From an uncultured Pseudomonadota bacterium (lineage in GTDB: Bacteria > Desulfobacterota > BSN033 > UBA1163), in NCBI GenBank assembly GCA_937124575.1, contig CAKZKY010000368.1, positions 1 through 32,819 on the forward strand: DNA of 32,819 bases. Direction: 5' to 3'. Position 1 is the first letter of the stretch. Each line of letters begins with the position of its first letter. Below, piece by piece: positions 16,077 through 25,307 of this stretch. Made by a program: the position numbers and the translations under genes. Under the pieces are notes generated by a model. It searched no databases. It was not told the DNA's origin and was given only the letters and a program-made list of their open reading frames with translations.

Positions 16077-16164
16077 CTCGTATCGATGCTCGTTTGTATT
16101 AACTTGATGCCCGGATATTTATCGAGCTTCATCCTCTGTGTTTCTAATTTCGATACGAGCATCG
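16077..16164. repeat. Alternative inverted repeats between nusB and the M17_N gene
   Basis: CGATGCTCGT at 16084-16093 is the exact inverse of ACGAGCATCG at 16155-16164. The overlapping word CTCGTATCG at 16077-16085 is the inverse of CGATACGAG at 16151-16159, so two mutually exclusive stems are possible. A further GTCGTATCGTTA at 16036-16047 repeats the core. Switch-like pairing or a protein-binding site are both possible; nothing else is recognisable in 15991-16189. Confidence 0.45.
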
Positions 16165-16189
16165 TCACCCTAATCCTTCACCGATAAAC

Positions 16190-16606
16190 TCACAGGGGTT
16201 TTCGGATCACTTCGTTCTGAATTCGGTCCAGGATCCCATTGATAAAACTTCCCGATTCTTCTGACCCATACCTTTTTCCAAGGTCAATCGCTTCGTTGAG
16301 GGTGACTTTCGGAGGGATCTCGCTGCAGTATAAAAGCTCAAAGAGGCCGATTCGAAGAATATTACGGTCGATAATTGACATCCGATCCAGGCGCCAGTTC
16401 TCTGAACAGTCTTCAATCATTCGGTCAATCTCCCGACGGTGCTCCATTACCCCTGAAACGATCCGGTAAGAAAACTCATCCTCTGCTTCTTCAGAGAAAA
16501 AATTCTCTCTCAATTGGGTGAATGACTGGAAGGCATCCTGCTTTGTAATCTCAATTTGATAAAGAACTTGGAGAGCAAATTCCCTCGATCTTCTTCTCTT
16601 GCCCAA
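16190..16606 (-). CDS. nusB: Transcription antitermination factor NusB
   Basis: Binds the boxA RNA with NusE (ribosomal protein S10) in rRNA antitermination. It is an all-helical protein of 138 residues. GKRRRSREFALQVLYQIEIT (residues 2-21) is the typical N-terminus, then IIDRNILRIGLFELLYCSEIP and VTLNEAIDLGKRYGSEESG near the C-terminus, as in known NusB proteins. The start codon is TTG (16606-16604); no in-frame ATG could keep the conserved N-terminus. An AAAGGAT stands some 11 bases upstream. It follows ribH by only 8 bases, the common ribH-nusB arrangement. Confidence 0.96.
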   Translation of the reverse strand: MGKRRRSREFALQVLYQIEITKQDAFQSFTQLRENFFSEEAEDEFSYRIVSGVMEHRREIDRMIEDCSENWRLDRMSIIDRNILRIGLFELLYCSEIPPKVTLNEAIDLGKRYGSEESGSFINGILDRIQNEVIRKPL

Positions 16607-16614
16607 AGATTTTT

Positions 16615-17088
16615 TTATCCTTTTCCGATCTCCTTCATCAGGTTGGCCATTTCAATGGCTGAGAGGGCGGCATCGAATCCTTTGTTCCCTACCTTGGTAC
16701 CTGCCCTTTCAATCGCCTGTTCGATCGTGTCGGTGATGAGAACCCCAAAAGAGATGGGGATTTCGCTTTCCAGGCTAATGCTGGCAATGCCTTTAGTGAC
16801 CTCTGTGGCAATATATTCGAAATGAGGAGTCGCCCCCCTGATGACACATCCGAGGCAGATGAGCGCATCATAACGCCCACTTTTAGCCATCTTTCTGGTC
16901 GCCAAAGGAATTTCAAAGGCTCCGGGAACCCTGACTACCGAACAATCCTCCTCTTCCGCGCCACTTCTTCGCAATGCATCGAGCGCTCCCTCTAACAATC
17001 GTTCACTGACGAAATTGTTAAACCGGCTTAAGATGATCCCAAACTTAAGCCCCTTTGCCATCAATTTTCCCTCAATGGTTTTGGCCAT
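16615..17088 (-). CDS. ribH: 6,7-dimethyl-8-ribityllumazine synthase
   Basis: Condenses the ribityl-aminouracil intermediate with dihydroxybutanone phosphate to lumazine, the penultimate riboflavin step. Members form pentamers or 60-mer capsids. [17 protein letters not shown] (about residues 19-35), [11 protein letters not shown] (53-63) and [13 protein letters not shown] (80-92) with the catalytic His89 are clear. The ATG at 17088, preceded by AAAGGAGAGA, gives 157 residues; a longer frame to 17145 has no support. The gene lies 76 bases downstream of ribBA. Confidence 0.97.
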   Translation of the reverse strand: MAKTIEGKLMAKGLKFGIILSRFNNFVSERLLEGALDALRRSGAEEEDCSVVRVPGAFEIPLATRKMAKSGRYDALICLGCVIRGATPHFEYIATEVTKGIASISLESEIPISFGVLITDTIEQAIERAGTKVGNKGFDAALSAIEMANLMKEIGKG

Positions 17089-17164
17089 CCTTCTCTCCTT
17101 TCCCCTGAACGATGTGAAACTCTCTTTGTTGGGGGTTGTATTCAATCCGCAATCCGAAATCTAT

Positions 17165-18388
17165 TTAATCCCCTGCCTTGATGGAAAGAATATGTCCCAT
17201 CTTTTTGGCTTTCGTCTTCAAATATTCGATATTCTCCTGACTGGGTTTCGTTTCGATGGGAATCCTTTCGACCACTTTAATGCCGTATCCCTCCAATCCT
17301 TTAATCTTTCTCGGATTGTTTGTCATCAGTCTGATTTTGTGGAGCCCTAAATCGACCAGTATCTGTGCTCCAATGCCATAATCCCTCATGTCTGCCTGAA
17401 ATCCAAGTGCCTCATTTGCCTCCACGGTGTCCTTTCCAAGGTCTTGAAGGCAGTATGCCTTTAATTTATTGACCAAACCGATTCCGCGACCCTCCTGTCT
17501 CATATAGACAATAACGCCTTTTCCTTCTTTCTCCACCATTGCCATCGCCTGATGGAGCTGTTCCTCGCAATCACATCGCCTCGACCCGAAAACATCTCCG
17601 GTCAGACATTGAGAGTGCACCCGGACCAGAACCTCGTCGTCTGACTGAATCTCTCCCTTAACCAGGGCAAGATGGTGGAAAGGGTCTACATCGTTTTCAT
17701 AGGCAATGGCAGTGAATAAGCCTCCATATTTCGTTGGGATTTTTGCTTCGGCGATGCGGCGAACCAAACTCTCCTTTCGAAGCCGATATTTAATGAGGTC
17801 AGCGATCGTGATGATCTTCAAACCATGTCGTTCAGCAAATATCTGAAGATCGGGCATCCTGGCCATGGTCCCATCCTCATTCATAATCTCACAGATCACT
17901 CCAAAGGGTTTAAGGCCTGCAAGCCTCGCCAGATCGACCGAGCCTTCGGTTTGCCCCGTTCTTACCAGAACCCCTCCATTTCTGGCTCTCAAAGGAAAGA
18001 TGTGACCTGGAGAGACAAGGTCCTCTGGCTTTGCATGATCCGCAATCGCTGTGAGAATCGTGGTGGCACGGTCAGCAGCTGAAATACCAGTAGTCACCCC
18101 TCTTCTTGCATCAATCGACACCGTAAAAGCGGTTTGAAATCTCGAAGTATTATCCGAGACCATCATGGGAAGCCGAAGTTCATTCAGACGTTCTTCGGTC
18201 AATGTGAGGCAGATCAGCCCCCTTCCGTATTTGGCCATAAAATTGATGGCCTCAGGCGTCACCTTCTCTGCAGCCATGGTAAGATCGCCCTCGTTCTCCC
18301 GATCTTCATCATCCACAAGGATGATCATTTTGCCTTTGCGGATGTCATCCAATGCCTCTTCAATGGTACTAAGCATCTGATCCGTCAT
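17165..18388 (-). CDS. ribBA: Bifunctional DHBP synthase / GTP cyclohydrolase II
   Basis: One protein carries both entry activities of riboflavin synthesis. The N-terminal RibB half makes 3,4-dihydroxy-2-butanone 4-phosphate from ribulose 5-phosphate. [11 protein letters not shown] lies at residues 26-36, and its metal-binding acidic residues are present. The C-terminal RibA half opens the GTP imidazole ring. Its zinc cysteines are Cys261, Cys272 and Cys274 in [20 protein letters not shown], followed by the RQEGRGIGL motif. Length 407 is normal. The start overlaps the end of ribE by 20 bases, indicating coupled translation. Confidence 0.98.
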   Translation of the reverse strand: MTDQMLSTIEEALDDIRKGKMIILVDDEDRENEGDLTMAAEKVTPEAINFMAKYGRGLICLTLTEERLNELRLPMMVSDNTSRFQTAFTVSIDARRGVTTGISAADRATTILTAIADHAKPEDLVSPGHIFPLRARNGGVLVRTGQTEGSVDLARLAGLKPFGVICEIMNEDGTMARMPDLQIFAERHGLKIITIADLIKYRLRKESLVRRIAEAKIPTKYGGLFTAIAYENDVDPFHHLALVKGEIQSDDEVLVRVHSQCLTGDVFGSRRCDCEEQLHQAMAMVEKEGKGVIVYMRQEGRGIGLVNKLKAYCLQDLGKDTVEANEALGFQADMRDYGIGAQILVDLGLHKIRLMTNNPRKIKGLEGYGIKVVERIPIETKPSQENIEYLKTKAKKMGHILSIKAGD

Positions 18389-19037
18389 CTCCTTTTAAAA
18401 AACCATGCTCCTTTAAAAAAAGGAGGTCTACTCCCCTTGCCTCTTTATTCTTCATCGAAAGCAATCGTTCCACATACTTAGCCAAGATATCGGCTTCCAG
18501 ATTGACGGAGTCTTTTGGTCTCTTATCCATGAGAGTCGTCTTTTCCAGAGTATAAGGGATGAGTATTAGTGAAATTTCATTTCCTTTGTATTCATTGACT
18601 GTTAAGCTAACCCCATCGATAGCAATCGACCCTTTTGGAACCACATAGGTTGTGATTTCGTCGGGTATCCTCACCTTCAGATTGACAAAGTCCCTCTCTT
18701 TTCTTATCTCAGTGATGATGCCGACACCATCAATATGACCGGTGACAAAATGGCCTCCAAAACGGCCGTTGAACCTCAAAGCCCTCTCAAAATTAACGGA
18801 ATCCCCTTCTCTTAATTCACCCAGAGCGCTTCTCTTGATCGTTTCCATTGAGAGATCAAATGTTAAGTTCTGATCCCTTTTTTCAACAACGGTCAGGCAG
18901 ACCCCATTTATATTAATACTATCACCAAGTTGCACCTCTGTCAAATGAGAGGGAAATTGGATGGTGAGCCTTTTTGCCCCTCTCCGGCTTTCGATTTTTA
19001 AAACCCTACCCGTTCCTTCTACGATCCCTGTGAACAT
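18369..19037 (-). CDS. ribE: Riboflavin synthase, alpha chain
   Basis: Dismutates two lumazine molecules to riboflavin and the ribityl-aminouracil. The two tandem lumazine-binding barrels are visible. The first starts with [12 protein letters not shown] and includes [11 protein letters not shown]; the second runs through [12 protein letters not shown] and [11 protein letters not shown]. Length 222 fits. Some databases call this gene ribC. The start overlaps the ribD stop by 19 bases and its 3' end overlaps ribBA, so ribD-ribE-ribBA is one tightly coupled unit. Confidence 0.97.
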   Translation of the reverse strand: MFTGIVEGTGRVLKIESRRGAKRLTIQFPSHLTEVQLGDSININGVCLTVVEKRDQNLTFDLSMETIKRSALGELREGDSVNFERALRFNGRFGGHFVTGHIDGVGIITEIRKERDFVNLKVRIPDEITTYVVPKGSIAIDGVSLTVNEYKGNEISLILIPYTLEKTTLMDKRPKDSVNLEADILAKYVERLLSMKNKEARGVDLLFLKEHGFLKGDDGSDA

Positions 19038-20125
19038 ACCTTTTTCGGATACCCTTCAATAAGGATGTCTTCTCCCACCCTTCTCATCTTCAAGCGATTC
19101 AACAGGAGGGCCTTTTCAAGGGTCTCCACCCCTTTGCCTCCAAACATTTCTAATGCTTGGCCTCCTAAGACTTTGGGCGAGAGAAAGAGAAATAATTTGT
19201 CAATCAAGCCTTCATTGAGAAATGAACCATTGATTTCGCTTCCTCCTTCTACCAAAAGGCTCGTCATTTCCATCTCCCCTAACCTCGAAAGGAGAGACCT
19301 CAGGTTGACCCTTCCTTGCTGAGCTTCGAGGGTCATGACCTGAACCCCCTTTTTCTCAAGGGCCTCTCTCTTTTCCTTAGGAGCCGATTCGGTCGTCGCA
19401 ATGATGGTCTTCTCCGGTTTCTGATGAATGACCTTTGCACCTTCAAGTATTCTCAATCGGCTGTCGAGGACGATTCGGTAGGGATCTCTGCCTCCCTTCA
19501 TGCGAGCTGTCAGCAGAGGATCATCCCTGAGAATGGTACCAATGCCTATGATAATGGCATCAGCACTGTTTCTCAAACGGTGGACGAAGCGACGGGACGA
19601 TTCACCCGTTATCCATTTTGATTCTCCCTGTTTTGTGGCAATTTTACCATCAAGCGTTGCTGCAATTTTCAAAGTGACAAAAGGCTTCCCCGATTGAATA
19701 TATTTGGAGAAGGCTTCATTAAGCTCCAGACATGCCTGTTTAAAGACGCCGACCTCCACATGGATGCCATTATTTCGGAGCATCTCCAACCCTCTGCCCT
19801 TCACCAGAGGGTTGGGATCTTCCATCCCAACCACAACCTTCTTCACTCCTGCCTCAATCAGGGCAGGAGCACAAGGAGGGGTTTTCCCATAATGGCTACA
19901 GGGTTCGAGGTTGATGTAGAGTGTAGCTCCTCGGGCCTTGTCCCCTGCCTTTTGAAGGGCGATGATCTCGGCATGAGGCTCACCGGCTTTCGCATGATAC
20001 CCTTCTCCAACGGGTATTCCGTCTTTGACAAGGATTGCTCCCACCATGGGGTTGGGTGAGGTCCTTCCCCTTCCCTTTTCAGCAAGCCTTATGACTTTTC
20101 TCATCCAATAGATGTCATCTTTCAT
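19019..20125 (-). CDS. ribD: Bifunctional riboflavin deaminase/reductase RibD
   Basis: Catalyses deamination then reduction of the GTP-derived pyrimidine in riboflavin synthesis. The N-terminal deaminase has the zinc motif HAE (in AGEPHAEIIAL) and PCSHYGKTPPC. The C-terminal NADPH-dependent reductase begins around SGKPFVTLKIAATLDGK, with LLVEGGSEING further on. I start at ATG 20125 (368 residues), which places MKDDIYWM at the N-terminus as in relatives. The frame is open to ATG 20155, ten codons upstream, and that region overlaps a repeat word; neither start has a strong ribosome binding site. No FMN riboswitch was recognised upstream. It is the first gene of the ribD-E-BA-H-nusB run. Confidence 0.95.
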   Translation of the reverse strand: MKDDIYWMRKVIRLAEKGRGRTSPNPMVGAILVKDGIPVGEGYHAKAGEPHAEIIALQKAGDKARGATLYINLEPCSHYGKTPPCAPALIEAGVKKVVVGMEDPNPLVKGRGLEMLRNNGIHVEVGVFKQACLELNEAFSKYIQSGKPFVTLKIAATLDGKIATKQGESKWITGESSRRFVHRLRNSADAIIIGIGTILRDDPLLTARMKGGRDPYRIVLDSRLRILEGAKVIHQKPEKTIIATTESAPKEKREALEKKGVQVMTLEAQQGRVNLRSLLSRLGEMEMTSLLVEGGSEINGSFLNEGLIDKLFLFLSPKVLGGQALEMFGGKGVETLEKALLLNRLKMRRVGEDILIEGYPKKVCSQGS

Positions 20126-20144
20126 CGTCCATTCCATAGGGTTC

Positions 20145-20310
20145 GTATCGTTCATAAAAGGTTACGTTCACCTTTTTAAATTCTCTTTACCCCTTTAGAG
20201 AGAATAAGTCATTTGGCTTCGATTCGTAATGCCGGAAATTTCTAACGGGGTTGACACATAACCGTTGCCTTACCGAAATGGGCTTCATCACTCTAACCGT
20301 CAGACTTTTT
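20145..20310. repeat. ribD-nrdR spacer rich in dispersed repeat words
   Basis: This spacer carries several words found in other intergenic regions of the window. The 21 bases at 20145-20165 match 651-671 with two differences. TTTCTAACGGGGT near 20240 resembles the xseA upstream arm. CCTTACCGAAA (20268-20278) is inverse to 25345-25355. The 30 bases at 20272-20301 match 24339-24368 at 24 positions, five of the six differences being transitions. GTCAGACTT (20299-20307) matches 621-629. The nrdR stop is immediately upstream on the reverse strand. Confidence 0.6.
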
Positions 20311-20335
20311 AACTAAACCTCTCACCGCTAGGTTT

Positions 20336-20809
20336 TTATCTCTTTTTGGTCTCTTCCTTATTTCCGAGCAGCTCCTTCAACTGATCCATAAATTCATGAA
20401 TGTCCTTAAACTGTCGGTAGACGGATGCAAAACGGACATAGGCCACTCCATCGAGTCGGTGAAGTTCCTCCATGACTCTCTCTCCGATCTCTGAGCTCTT
20501 AATCTCTCGATCCCCTCGCTCCTGGAAATAGGACTCAATCCGATTGACGCTTTTTTCAATGACGTTAATGCTGATCGGCCTCTTTTCGCAGGCTTTCTTT
20601 AGGCCGTTTAAGATTTTCAGCCGGTTGAAGGTCTCTCTCCTTCCATCCTTTTTGATGACCAAGGGAAGCGAATCTTCTGTCCTCTCGGTCGTGGTGAACC
20701 GTTTCTGACATTTGAGACACTCCCTTCGTCTTCGGATCGTCTCTTTATCCTTGGTCAATCTGGAGTCAACGACTTTGCTCTCAGGATGATTACAGAATGG
20801 GCATTTCAT
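20336..20809 (-). CDS. nrdR: Transcriptional repressor NrdR
   Basis: Zinc-ribbon and ATP-cone repressor that senses (d)ATP and controls ribonucleotide reductase genes. Zinc cysteines are Cys3, Cys6, Cys31 and Cys34 ([10 protein letters not shown]...ECLKCQKRF). The ATP cone begins at about residue 48 ([20 protein letters not shown]) and [14 protein letters not shown] closes it. Length 157 is normal. No ribonucleotide reductase gene is in the window. It lies between a dCMP deaminase and ribD, a frequent deltaproteobacterial and Firmicute arrangement. Confidence 0.97.
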   Translation of the reverse strand: MKCPFCNHPESKVVDSRLTKDKETIRRRRECLKCQKRFTTTERTEDSLPLVIKKDGRRETFNRLKILNGLKKACEKRPISINVIEKSVNRIESYFQERGDREIKSSEIGERVMEELHRLDGVAYVRFASVYRQFKDIHEFMDQLKELLGNKEETKKR

Positions 20810-20834
20810 AGGTCAATAACTCGATAGGGTCAAT

Positions 20835-21332
20835 TTATGAATTGACCCTACGCCTCTTTCGACTGAACTTTTCGACTTGAATTCCCGATTCCCTCAACAT
20901 CTCTCGGGCTAAGGTGTCGGCATAACCCTCTTCGTAGATGATCTTCTCAATTCCGGAGTTGATAATCATTTTTGAACAGATGATACAGGGGTGGTTCGTA
21001 CAATAGAGTGTGGCCCCTCGAATCTCTACGCCATGATAGGCTGCCTGAATGATCGCATTCTGCTCTGCGTGGAGTCCCCGACAAAGCTCGTGTCGTTCTC
21101 CAGAGGGAATCTTCAGCTTTTCGCGGTGGCATCCGATGTCGAGGCAGTGTTCGAGCCGGGAAGGGGCACCATTATAGCCGGTTGCCAAAATCTTCTTGTC
21201 TTTGACGAGGATGGCCCCAACCCGCCTCCGCAAACAAGTGGATCGCTTAGCCACGAGATGCGTAATATCGATGAAATACTCATCCCAGGAAGGGCGTTGG
21301 GGATGGATTTTCTCTTTCTTTTTCGTTTTCAA
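20835..21332 (-). CDS. dCMP deaminase (ComEB family)
   Basis: Zinc-dependent deaminase making dUMP from dCMP for thymidylate synthesis. The catalytic motif HAEQNAI puts His88 and Glu90 in place, and [10 protein letters not shown] supplies Cys116 and Cys119. [18 protein letters not shown] is the family N-terminal pattern, and a GYNGAPS loop is present. Length is 165. The only in-frame start that keeps the conserved N-terminus is TTG at 21332, with no clear ribosome binding site; the next upstream in-frame codon set contains no ATG before a stop. A ComEB-like role in nucleotide metabolism fits the adjacent nrdR. Confidence 0.93.
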   Translation of the reverse strand: MKTKKKEKIHPQRPSWDEYFIDITHLVAKRSTCLRRRVGAILVKDKKILATGYNGAPSRLEHCLDIGCHREKLKIPSGERHELCRGLHAEQNAIIQAAYHGVEIRGATLYCTNHPCIICSKMIINSGIEKIIYEEGYADTLAREMLRESGIQVEKFSRKRRRVNS

Positions 21333-21374
21333 AGGAGGATTTTCAAAGCATTCATTCGAATTTCAATTTCCTGT

Positions 21375-21827
21375 TTAGAATTTGAAATTCTTCTCTTCCA
21401 GGGCTTCGATCTTCTCTAACCGTCTCTGGTGCCTTCCGCCAGCAAAAGGAGTTTCTATCCAGATCTTGACGATCTCCTTGGCTAACTCTTTTCCCACGAT
21501 CCTTCCGCCGAGGACCAGAATGTTGGCATCAACATGTTCCCGACAGAAACGAGCTGAATAGAGATCGTTAGCAAGGGCAGCGCGCACGCCACGGATCTTA
21601 TTGGCAACAATCGACATTCCAATTCCAGTTCCGCAGATGAGAATTCCTTTTTCAAGGTCTCCTTTGGATACCTTCTCGGCGACCTGGATGGCATAATCCG
21701 GATAATCAACCGAATCTTTGCTGAAGGTTCCCAGATCCACGGGTTCATGGCCGATCGATCTTAAATAGGTCTTCAACTCCTCTTTAAGTTCAAAACCTCC
21801 ATGGTCGCAGGCTATTCCAATCTGCAT
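21375..21827 (-). CDS. rpiB: Ribose-5-phosphate isomerase B
   Basis: Interconverts ribose 5-phosphate and ribulose 5-phosphate; the latter is the substrate of RibB in this same region. It is an RpiB/LacAB fold of 150 residues. Visible are GIACDHGGFELK (residues 4-15), the Cys65 in CGTGIGMSI, His98 in CREHVDAN, and LGGRIVG. The usual rpiB-glyA neighbour is missing here; the dCMP deaminase follows directly after 42 bases. Allose- or galactose-phosphate isomerase activity is possible in the family, but context favours ribose. Confidence 0.96.
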   Translation of the reverse strand: MQIGIACDHGGFELKEELKTYLRSIGHEPVDLGTFSKDSVDYPDYAIQVAEKVSKGDLEKGILICGTGIGMSIVANKIRGVRAALANDLYSARFCREHVDANILVLGGRIVGKELAKEIVKIWIETPFAGGRHQRRLEKIEALEEKNFKF

Positions 21828-21934
21828 CTTAACGATCCTATCAACCCCACAAGAAAGTCTTCGCCTTTCGATTGAGATGGTTCACAAAGGGTCTCAAGCG
21901 ACTTGTCTGCTCTGACAAAAGGAATAATATTTTT

Positions 21935-21960
21935 AACCCCGAAGAAGAGCTTCGGAGCTT
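21935..21960. terminator. Possible terminator hairpin after fabF
   Basis: CCGAAG (21939-21944) pairs with CTTCGG (21950-21955) around AAGAG, and the stem extends to about 10 pairs with two G-T pairs. In the fabF direction it starts just after the stop but is followed by TTAAAAATATT rather than a T-run, so termination would be weak. A T-rich tail occurs only on the plus side. Confidence 0.35.
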
Positions 21961-21962
21961 TC

Positions 21963-23204
21963 TTAAGGAGTAAACTTCCTAAAGATTAGAGTGGCATTTG
22001 TCCCGCCGAAGCCAAAGGCATTCGACATGGCCACATTGATGTTCTGGCTTCTTGCCAGATTGGGGACATAATCGAGATCGCATTCTGGGTCTGGCTCTTC
22101 ATAATTGATGGTGGGTGGTAGGATTCCATCGCGGAGGGCCAGTACCGTAAAGATCGCTTCGGTGCTACCGGCAGCCCCCAAGAGATGACCGGTCATGGAT
22201 TTGGTTGCACTGATGGGTATCCTTTTAGCCTGTTCGCCAAAAACGCTTTTAATGGCTATGGTTTCTGTCAGATCGTTGAGCTGTGTGGAAGTTCCATGCG
22301 CATTAATATGATCGATCTCTTCGGGTCGCAACCCAGCATCTCGGATCGCCATCTTCATGCATCGGATCGCTCCGTCCCCATCGGGTGAAGGGGCGGTAAT
22401 ATGGTAGGCATCACCAGTATAACCATAGCCGATAAGTTCAGCATAAATCCTGGCATTTCTCTTCAAGGCAAATTCCAGCTCTTCAAGAATGAGAATGCCG
22501 GCCCCCTCAGCAATGACAAAGCCATTCCGATTCTTTTCGAAGGGACGGCAGGCCTTCTCGGGCTCATCGTTTCTCGTGGAGATGGCCTTCATCGCATTGA
22601 ACCCAGCAACGGTCAGTGGAGTGATGTTAGCCTCTGTACCGCCGGCAATAATGGCATCGGCATCACCGTAGGCGATTGCGCGGAAGGCATCGCCGATACA
22701 ATGAGCCCCTGTGGCACATGCAGTCACCACACAGGTATTCGGACCCTTGGCACCAAAATGGATGGCAATCTGTCCGGATGCCAGATTGGCAATGAGCATC
22801 GGGATGAAAAAGGGGCTGATACGGCCAGGCCCTTTCTCCAGAAGAACCTGGTGATATTTTTCAATGGTAGGCAGTCCTCCCAATCCTGTTCCGACGATAA
22901 CCCCCACTCGATCATCATTGTCGGGCGTGATATTCAGATTGGAGTCCTCTAAGGCCTCCTTGGTTGCCGCAATGGCGTATTGAATGAAGAGGTCCATCTT
23001 CTTGACCTCTTTCTTTTCAATATAGAGTTCAGGGTTAAACCCTTTGACCTCAGCCGCAATCCGGGTTTCAAAGCCTTTTGCATCGAACCTCGTCAGTGGA
23101 CCGATGCCGGACTTTCCTTCACAGATATTCCTCCAGGCCGTTTCGACTCCGATTCCCGTTGGAATGACCAAGCCCATTCCAGTCACAACAACTCTTCTTC
23201 TCAA
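21963..23204 (-). CDS. fabF: 3-oxoacyl-ACP synthase II
   Basis: Condensing enzyme of fatty acid elongation. The Cys-His-His triad is intact: Cys163 in [11 protein letters not shown], His303 in [11 protein letters not shown] and His340 in [12 protein letters not shown], with Lys335. Length 413 is typical. The start codon is TTG (23204), which keeps the conserved [10 protein letters not shown] first strand; GGGGGAGAGG is upstream. It is the last of the fabD-fabG-acpP-fabF run. FabB/FabF cannot be separated by substrate here, but the GIGP and AHGTST features fit FabF. Confidence 0.97.
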   Translation of the reverse strand: MRRRVVVTGMGLVIPTGIGVETAWRNICEGKSGIGPLTRFDAKGFETRIAAEVKGFNPELYIEKKEVKKMDLFIQYAIAATKEALEDSNLNITPDNDDRVGVIVGTGLGGLPTIEKYHQVLLEKGPGRISPFFIPMLIANLASGQIAIHFGAKGPNTCVVTACATGAHCIGDAFRAIAYGDADAIIAGGTEANITPLTVAGFNAMKAISTRNDEPEKACRPFEKNRNGFVIAEGAGILILEELEFALKRNARIYAELIGYGYTGDAYHITAPSPDGDGAIRCMKMAIRDAGLRPEEIDHINAHGTSTQLNDLTETIAIKSVFGEQAKRIPISATKSMTGHLLGAAGSTEAIFTVLALRDGILPPTINYEEPDPECDLDYVPNLARSQNINVAMSNAFGFGGTNATLIFRKFTP

Positions 23205-23276
23205 AACCTCTCCCCCTTTTTACAGATATTTAAAACTTTCTGCAGATAGCAGGTCGAAATAAAGGGGCGGATTTCC

Positions 23277-23513
23277 CTATTGAGCGACATGGGCTCGGAT
23301 ATACTCAATGGCATCTCCCACCGTTAAGATCTTCTCTGCATCCTCGTCGGAGATCTCCATATTGTACTCCTCTTCCAGAGCCATGACGAGCTCCACCAGA
23401 TCGAGAGAATCCGCTCCTAGATCGTCAATGAATTTAGCCTCTGGCGTAACCTCGCTTTCATTCACCCCCAACTGCTCGACGATAATCTCCTTGACCCTCT
23501 TTTCAATGTCCAT
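23277..23513 (-). CDS. acpP: Acyl carrier protein
   Basis: Small acidic carrier of growing acyl chains on a 4'-phosphopantetheine arm. The attachment Ser36 is in [14 protein letters not shown]. It has 78 residues, mostly Glu and Asp, with the normal four-helix pattern. It lies 12 bases downstream of fabG and 72 bases upstream of fabF, the classic fabG-acpP-fabF order. Confidence 0.98.
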   Translation of the reverse strand: MDIEKRVKEIIVEQLGVNESEVTPEAKFIDDLGADSLDLVELVMALEEEYNMEISDEDAEKILTVGDAIEYIRAHVAQ

Positions 23514-23525
23514 GGATCTACCTCC

Positions 23526-24266
23526 TCACATATAGATGCCACCGTTGACATTTAATACCTGTCCGGTGATATAACTCGAACGTTCTGAAACGAGAAAGAG
23601 CACGGCCTCAGCGACATCTTCAGGTTGTCCTAACCGCTCCATTGGGATCATCCGCTTCAATTCCTCTTTTGCCTTTTCTGGAATGGCATCGGTCATGGCC
23701 GTCTGAATGAATCCAGGGGCAATGGCATTTACATTAATCCCCCGCGCAGCAAATTCACGAGCAATCGTCTTGGTAAAGCCGATGACTCCTGCCTTAGAAG
23801 CCCCATAATTGGCCTGCCCTGGATTTCCCATCTCTCCGGTCACAGATGCGATGCTTACGATCTTTCCACTTCGATGTTTTGACATATGGCGAATGACAGC
23901 CTTCGTGCAATTGAAGGTTCCTTTCAGATTGACATTCAGGACCACATCCCAGTCCTCTTCTGTCATCCGAAGGATCAATCGGTCACGGGTAATACCGGCA
24001 TTATTGACGAGGATGTCGATCCGTCCCCACTGCTCAACGACCGCATCCACCGTCCTCTCGACTTCTTTGAAATCAGCAACATTCACCTTCATGGCAATGG
24101 ACCGTTTCCCAAGAGCCTCGATTTCATTGGCGGTCTCCTGAGCCTTCTCGAGATTGATATCCCAGACAGCCACATCTGCGCCGTTTCTTGCGAGGATGAG
24201 GGCGATCGCTTTTCCGATCCCTTGGGCTCCACCGGTCACCAACGCCACTTTTCCTAAAAGCTCCAT
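23526..24266 (-). CDS. fabG: 3-oxoacyl-ACP reductase
   Basis: NADPH-dependent short-chain dehydrogenase that reduces 3-oxoacyl-ACP in the elongation cycle. The cofactor loop TGGAQGIGKA lies at residues 11-20, and NNAG is at 88-91. The catalytic Ser141, Tyr154 and Lys158 are in SVTGEMGNPGQANYGASKAG. Length 246 is typical. The C-terminal VNGGIYM ends as in FabG. It follows fabD after a 120-base spacer that carries the dispersed repeat words. Confidence 0.97.
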   Translation of the reverse strand: MELLGKVALVTGGAQGIGKAIALILARNGADVAVWDINLEKAQETANEIEALGKRSIAMKVNVADFKEVERTVDAVVEQWGRIDILVNNAGITRDRLILRMTEEDWDVVLNVNLKGTFNCTKAVIRHMSKHRSGKIVSIASVTGEMGNPGQANYGASKAGVIGFTKTIAREFAARGINVNAIAPGFIQTAMTDAIPEKAKEELKRMIPMERLGQPEDVAEAVLFLVSERSSYITGQVLNVNGGIYM

Positions 24267-24302
24267 CGATTCTCCTTGACGATGCCCATCCCATTCCTAA
24301 AA

Positions 24303-24368
24303 GGCAACGTTTAACGTCTTTAATCCCCTTTTTACATGACCGAAACGGGCCTCGTTACCCGAACCGTC
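24303..24368. repeat. fabD-fabG spacer repeat unit
   Basis: GGCAACGTTTAACG (24303-24316) resembles the stretch at 26741 beside plsX. TTTTACATGAC (24330-24340) is identical to 26631-26641. The 30 bases at 24339-24368 match 20272-20301 at 24 positions. The spacer lies between two co-directional genes and has no reading frame. Confidence 0.55.
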
Positions 24369-24386
24369 TCAAGAAACCTCTATTTT

Positions 24387-25307
24387 CTAAGAAATCTTCT
24401 TCAACGACTGGATATCTTCTATATTACAGGTTTCGATTTTTGAATCAATCCGTTTCATCAAACCCGAAAGGACTTTCCCAGGACCGATCTCAATCACCCG
24501 CTCGATCCCCTCCTCAATCATCCGTCGCATCGAATCTTCCCAACGCACAGGACTCGACACCTGGGCAACCAGCAAAGGTTTCACTCGATTAGAATCCTTA
24601 TTTATATCCGCTTCCACATTGGTCACAACCGGCACCAAAAGTTCCTTGACCGAGATATTCTCCAGGGCTTCAGCCAATCGATCGCTGGCAGGTTTCATCA
24701 GAGGGGAATGGAAAGGAGCGCTCACCGGAAGGAGCATGGCCTTCTTCCCTTTTTGTTTGACCATCTCGACGGCCCGCTCGATCGCTTTAGTATGTCCGGC
24801 AATGACGATCTGGCCAGGACAGTTAAAATTGGCTGGTGTCAGAACCTCTCTGGAGGAAGCCTCTTCACAGATCTTCTCCACCTCTTCCCGCTCCATGCCG
24901 AGAATGGCTGCCATAGCGCCTTCGCCCACAGGAACAGCTTCCTGCATGAACCTTCCGCGAAGCCGAACCGTCTGAACCGCATCTGCAAAAGAGAGCGCCC
25001 CTGAGGCGACAAGGGCGCTAAATTCTCCCAGACTATGTCCGGCCGTCAGTGAGGGGTTAATCCCTTTCTCCGTTTCCAGTACCCGCAATGCTGCGATGCT
25101 GGCGGTCAATACAGCGGGTTGGGTATTTTCTGTTAATTTCAATGCCTCTTCCGGGCCTTGAAAGCAGAGGGTTGAAATTGAGAGATGGAGGGTGTCATCG
25201 GCTTCTTCAAAAATCTCTCTGGCGACCTTGAAATGGTCATATAACTCCTTACCCATCCCAACTGCCTGTGACCCCTGTCCTGGAAAGATAAATGCCGTCT
25301 GTTTCAT
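24387..25307 (-). CDS. fabD: Malonyl-CoA:ACP transacylase
   Basis: Loads malonate onto acyl carrier protein. The active-site Ser92 is in GHSLGEF and the partner His200 in SAPFHSPLM; the N-terminal FIFPGQGSQAVGMG is typical. I start at ATG 25307 (306 residues); the frame runs ten codons upstream to a TTG, without ribosome-binding support for either. It is the first of fabD-G-acpP-F, with an acyl-CoA dehydrogenase rather than fabH directly upstream. Confidence 0.97.
   Translation of the reverse strand: MKQTAFIFPGQGSQAVGMGKELYDHFKVAREIFEEADDTLHLSISTLCFQGPEEALKLTENTQPAVLTASIAALRVLETEKGINPSLTAGHSLGEFSALVASGALSFADAVQTVRLRGRFMQEAVPVGEGAMAAILGMEREEVEKICEEASSREVLTPANFNCPGQIVIAGHTKAIERAVEMVKQKGKKAMLLPVSAPFHSPLMKPASDRLAEALENISVKELLVPVVTNVEADINKDSNRVKPLLVAQVSSPVRWEDSMRRMIEEGIERVIEIGPGKVLSGLMKRIDSKIETCNIEDIQSLKKIS

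Noticed and set aside
15971-16168. 65-residue minus-strand frame between nusB and the M17_N gene
   Set aside because: It overlaps the start of the M17_N gene, its reading follows the inverted repeats, and no family pattern or ribosome binding site supports it.
20156-20335. FMN riboswitch upstream of ribD
   Set aside because: I looked for the conserved RFN-element segments and did not see them; the spacer instead shows dispersed repeat words.
22401-22952. 183-residue plus-strand frame opposite fabF
   Set aside because: Antisense shadow of a conserved condensing enzyme; no ribosome binding site or recognisable fold.
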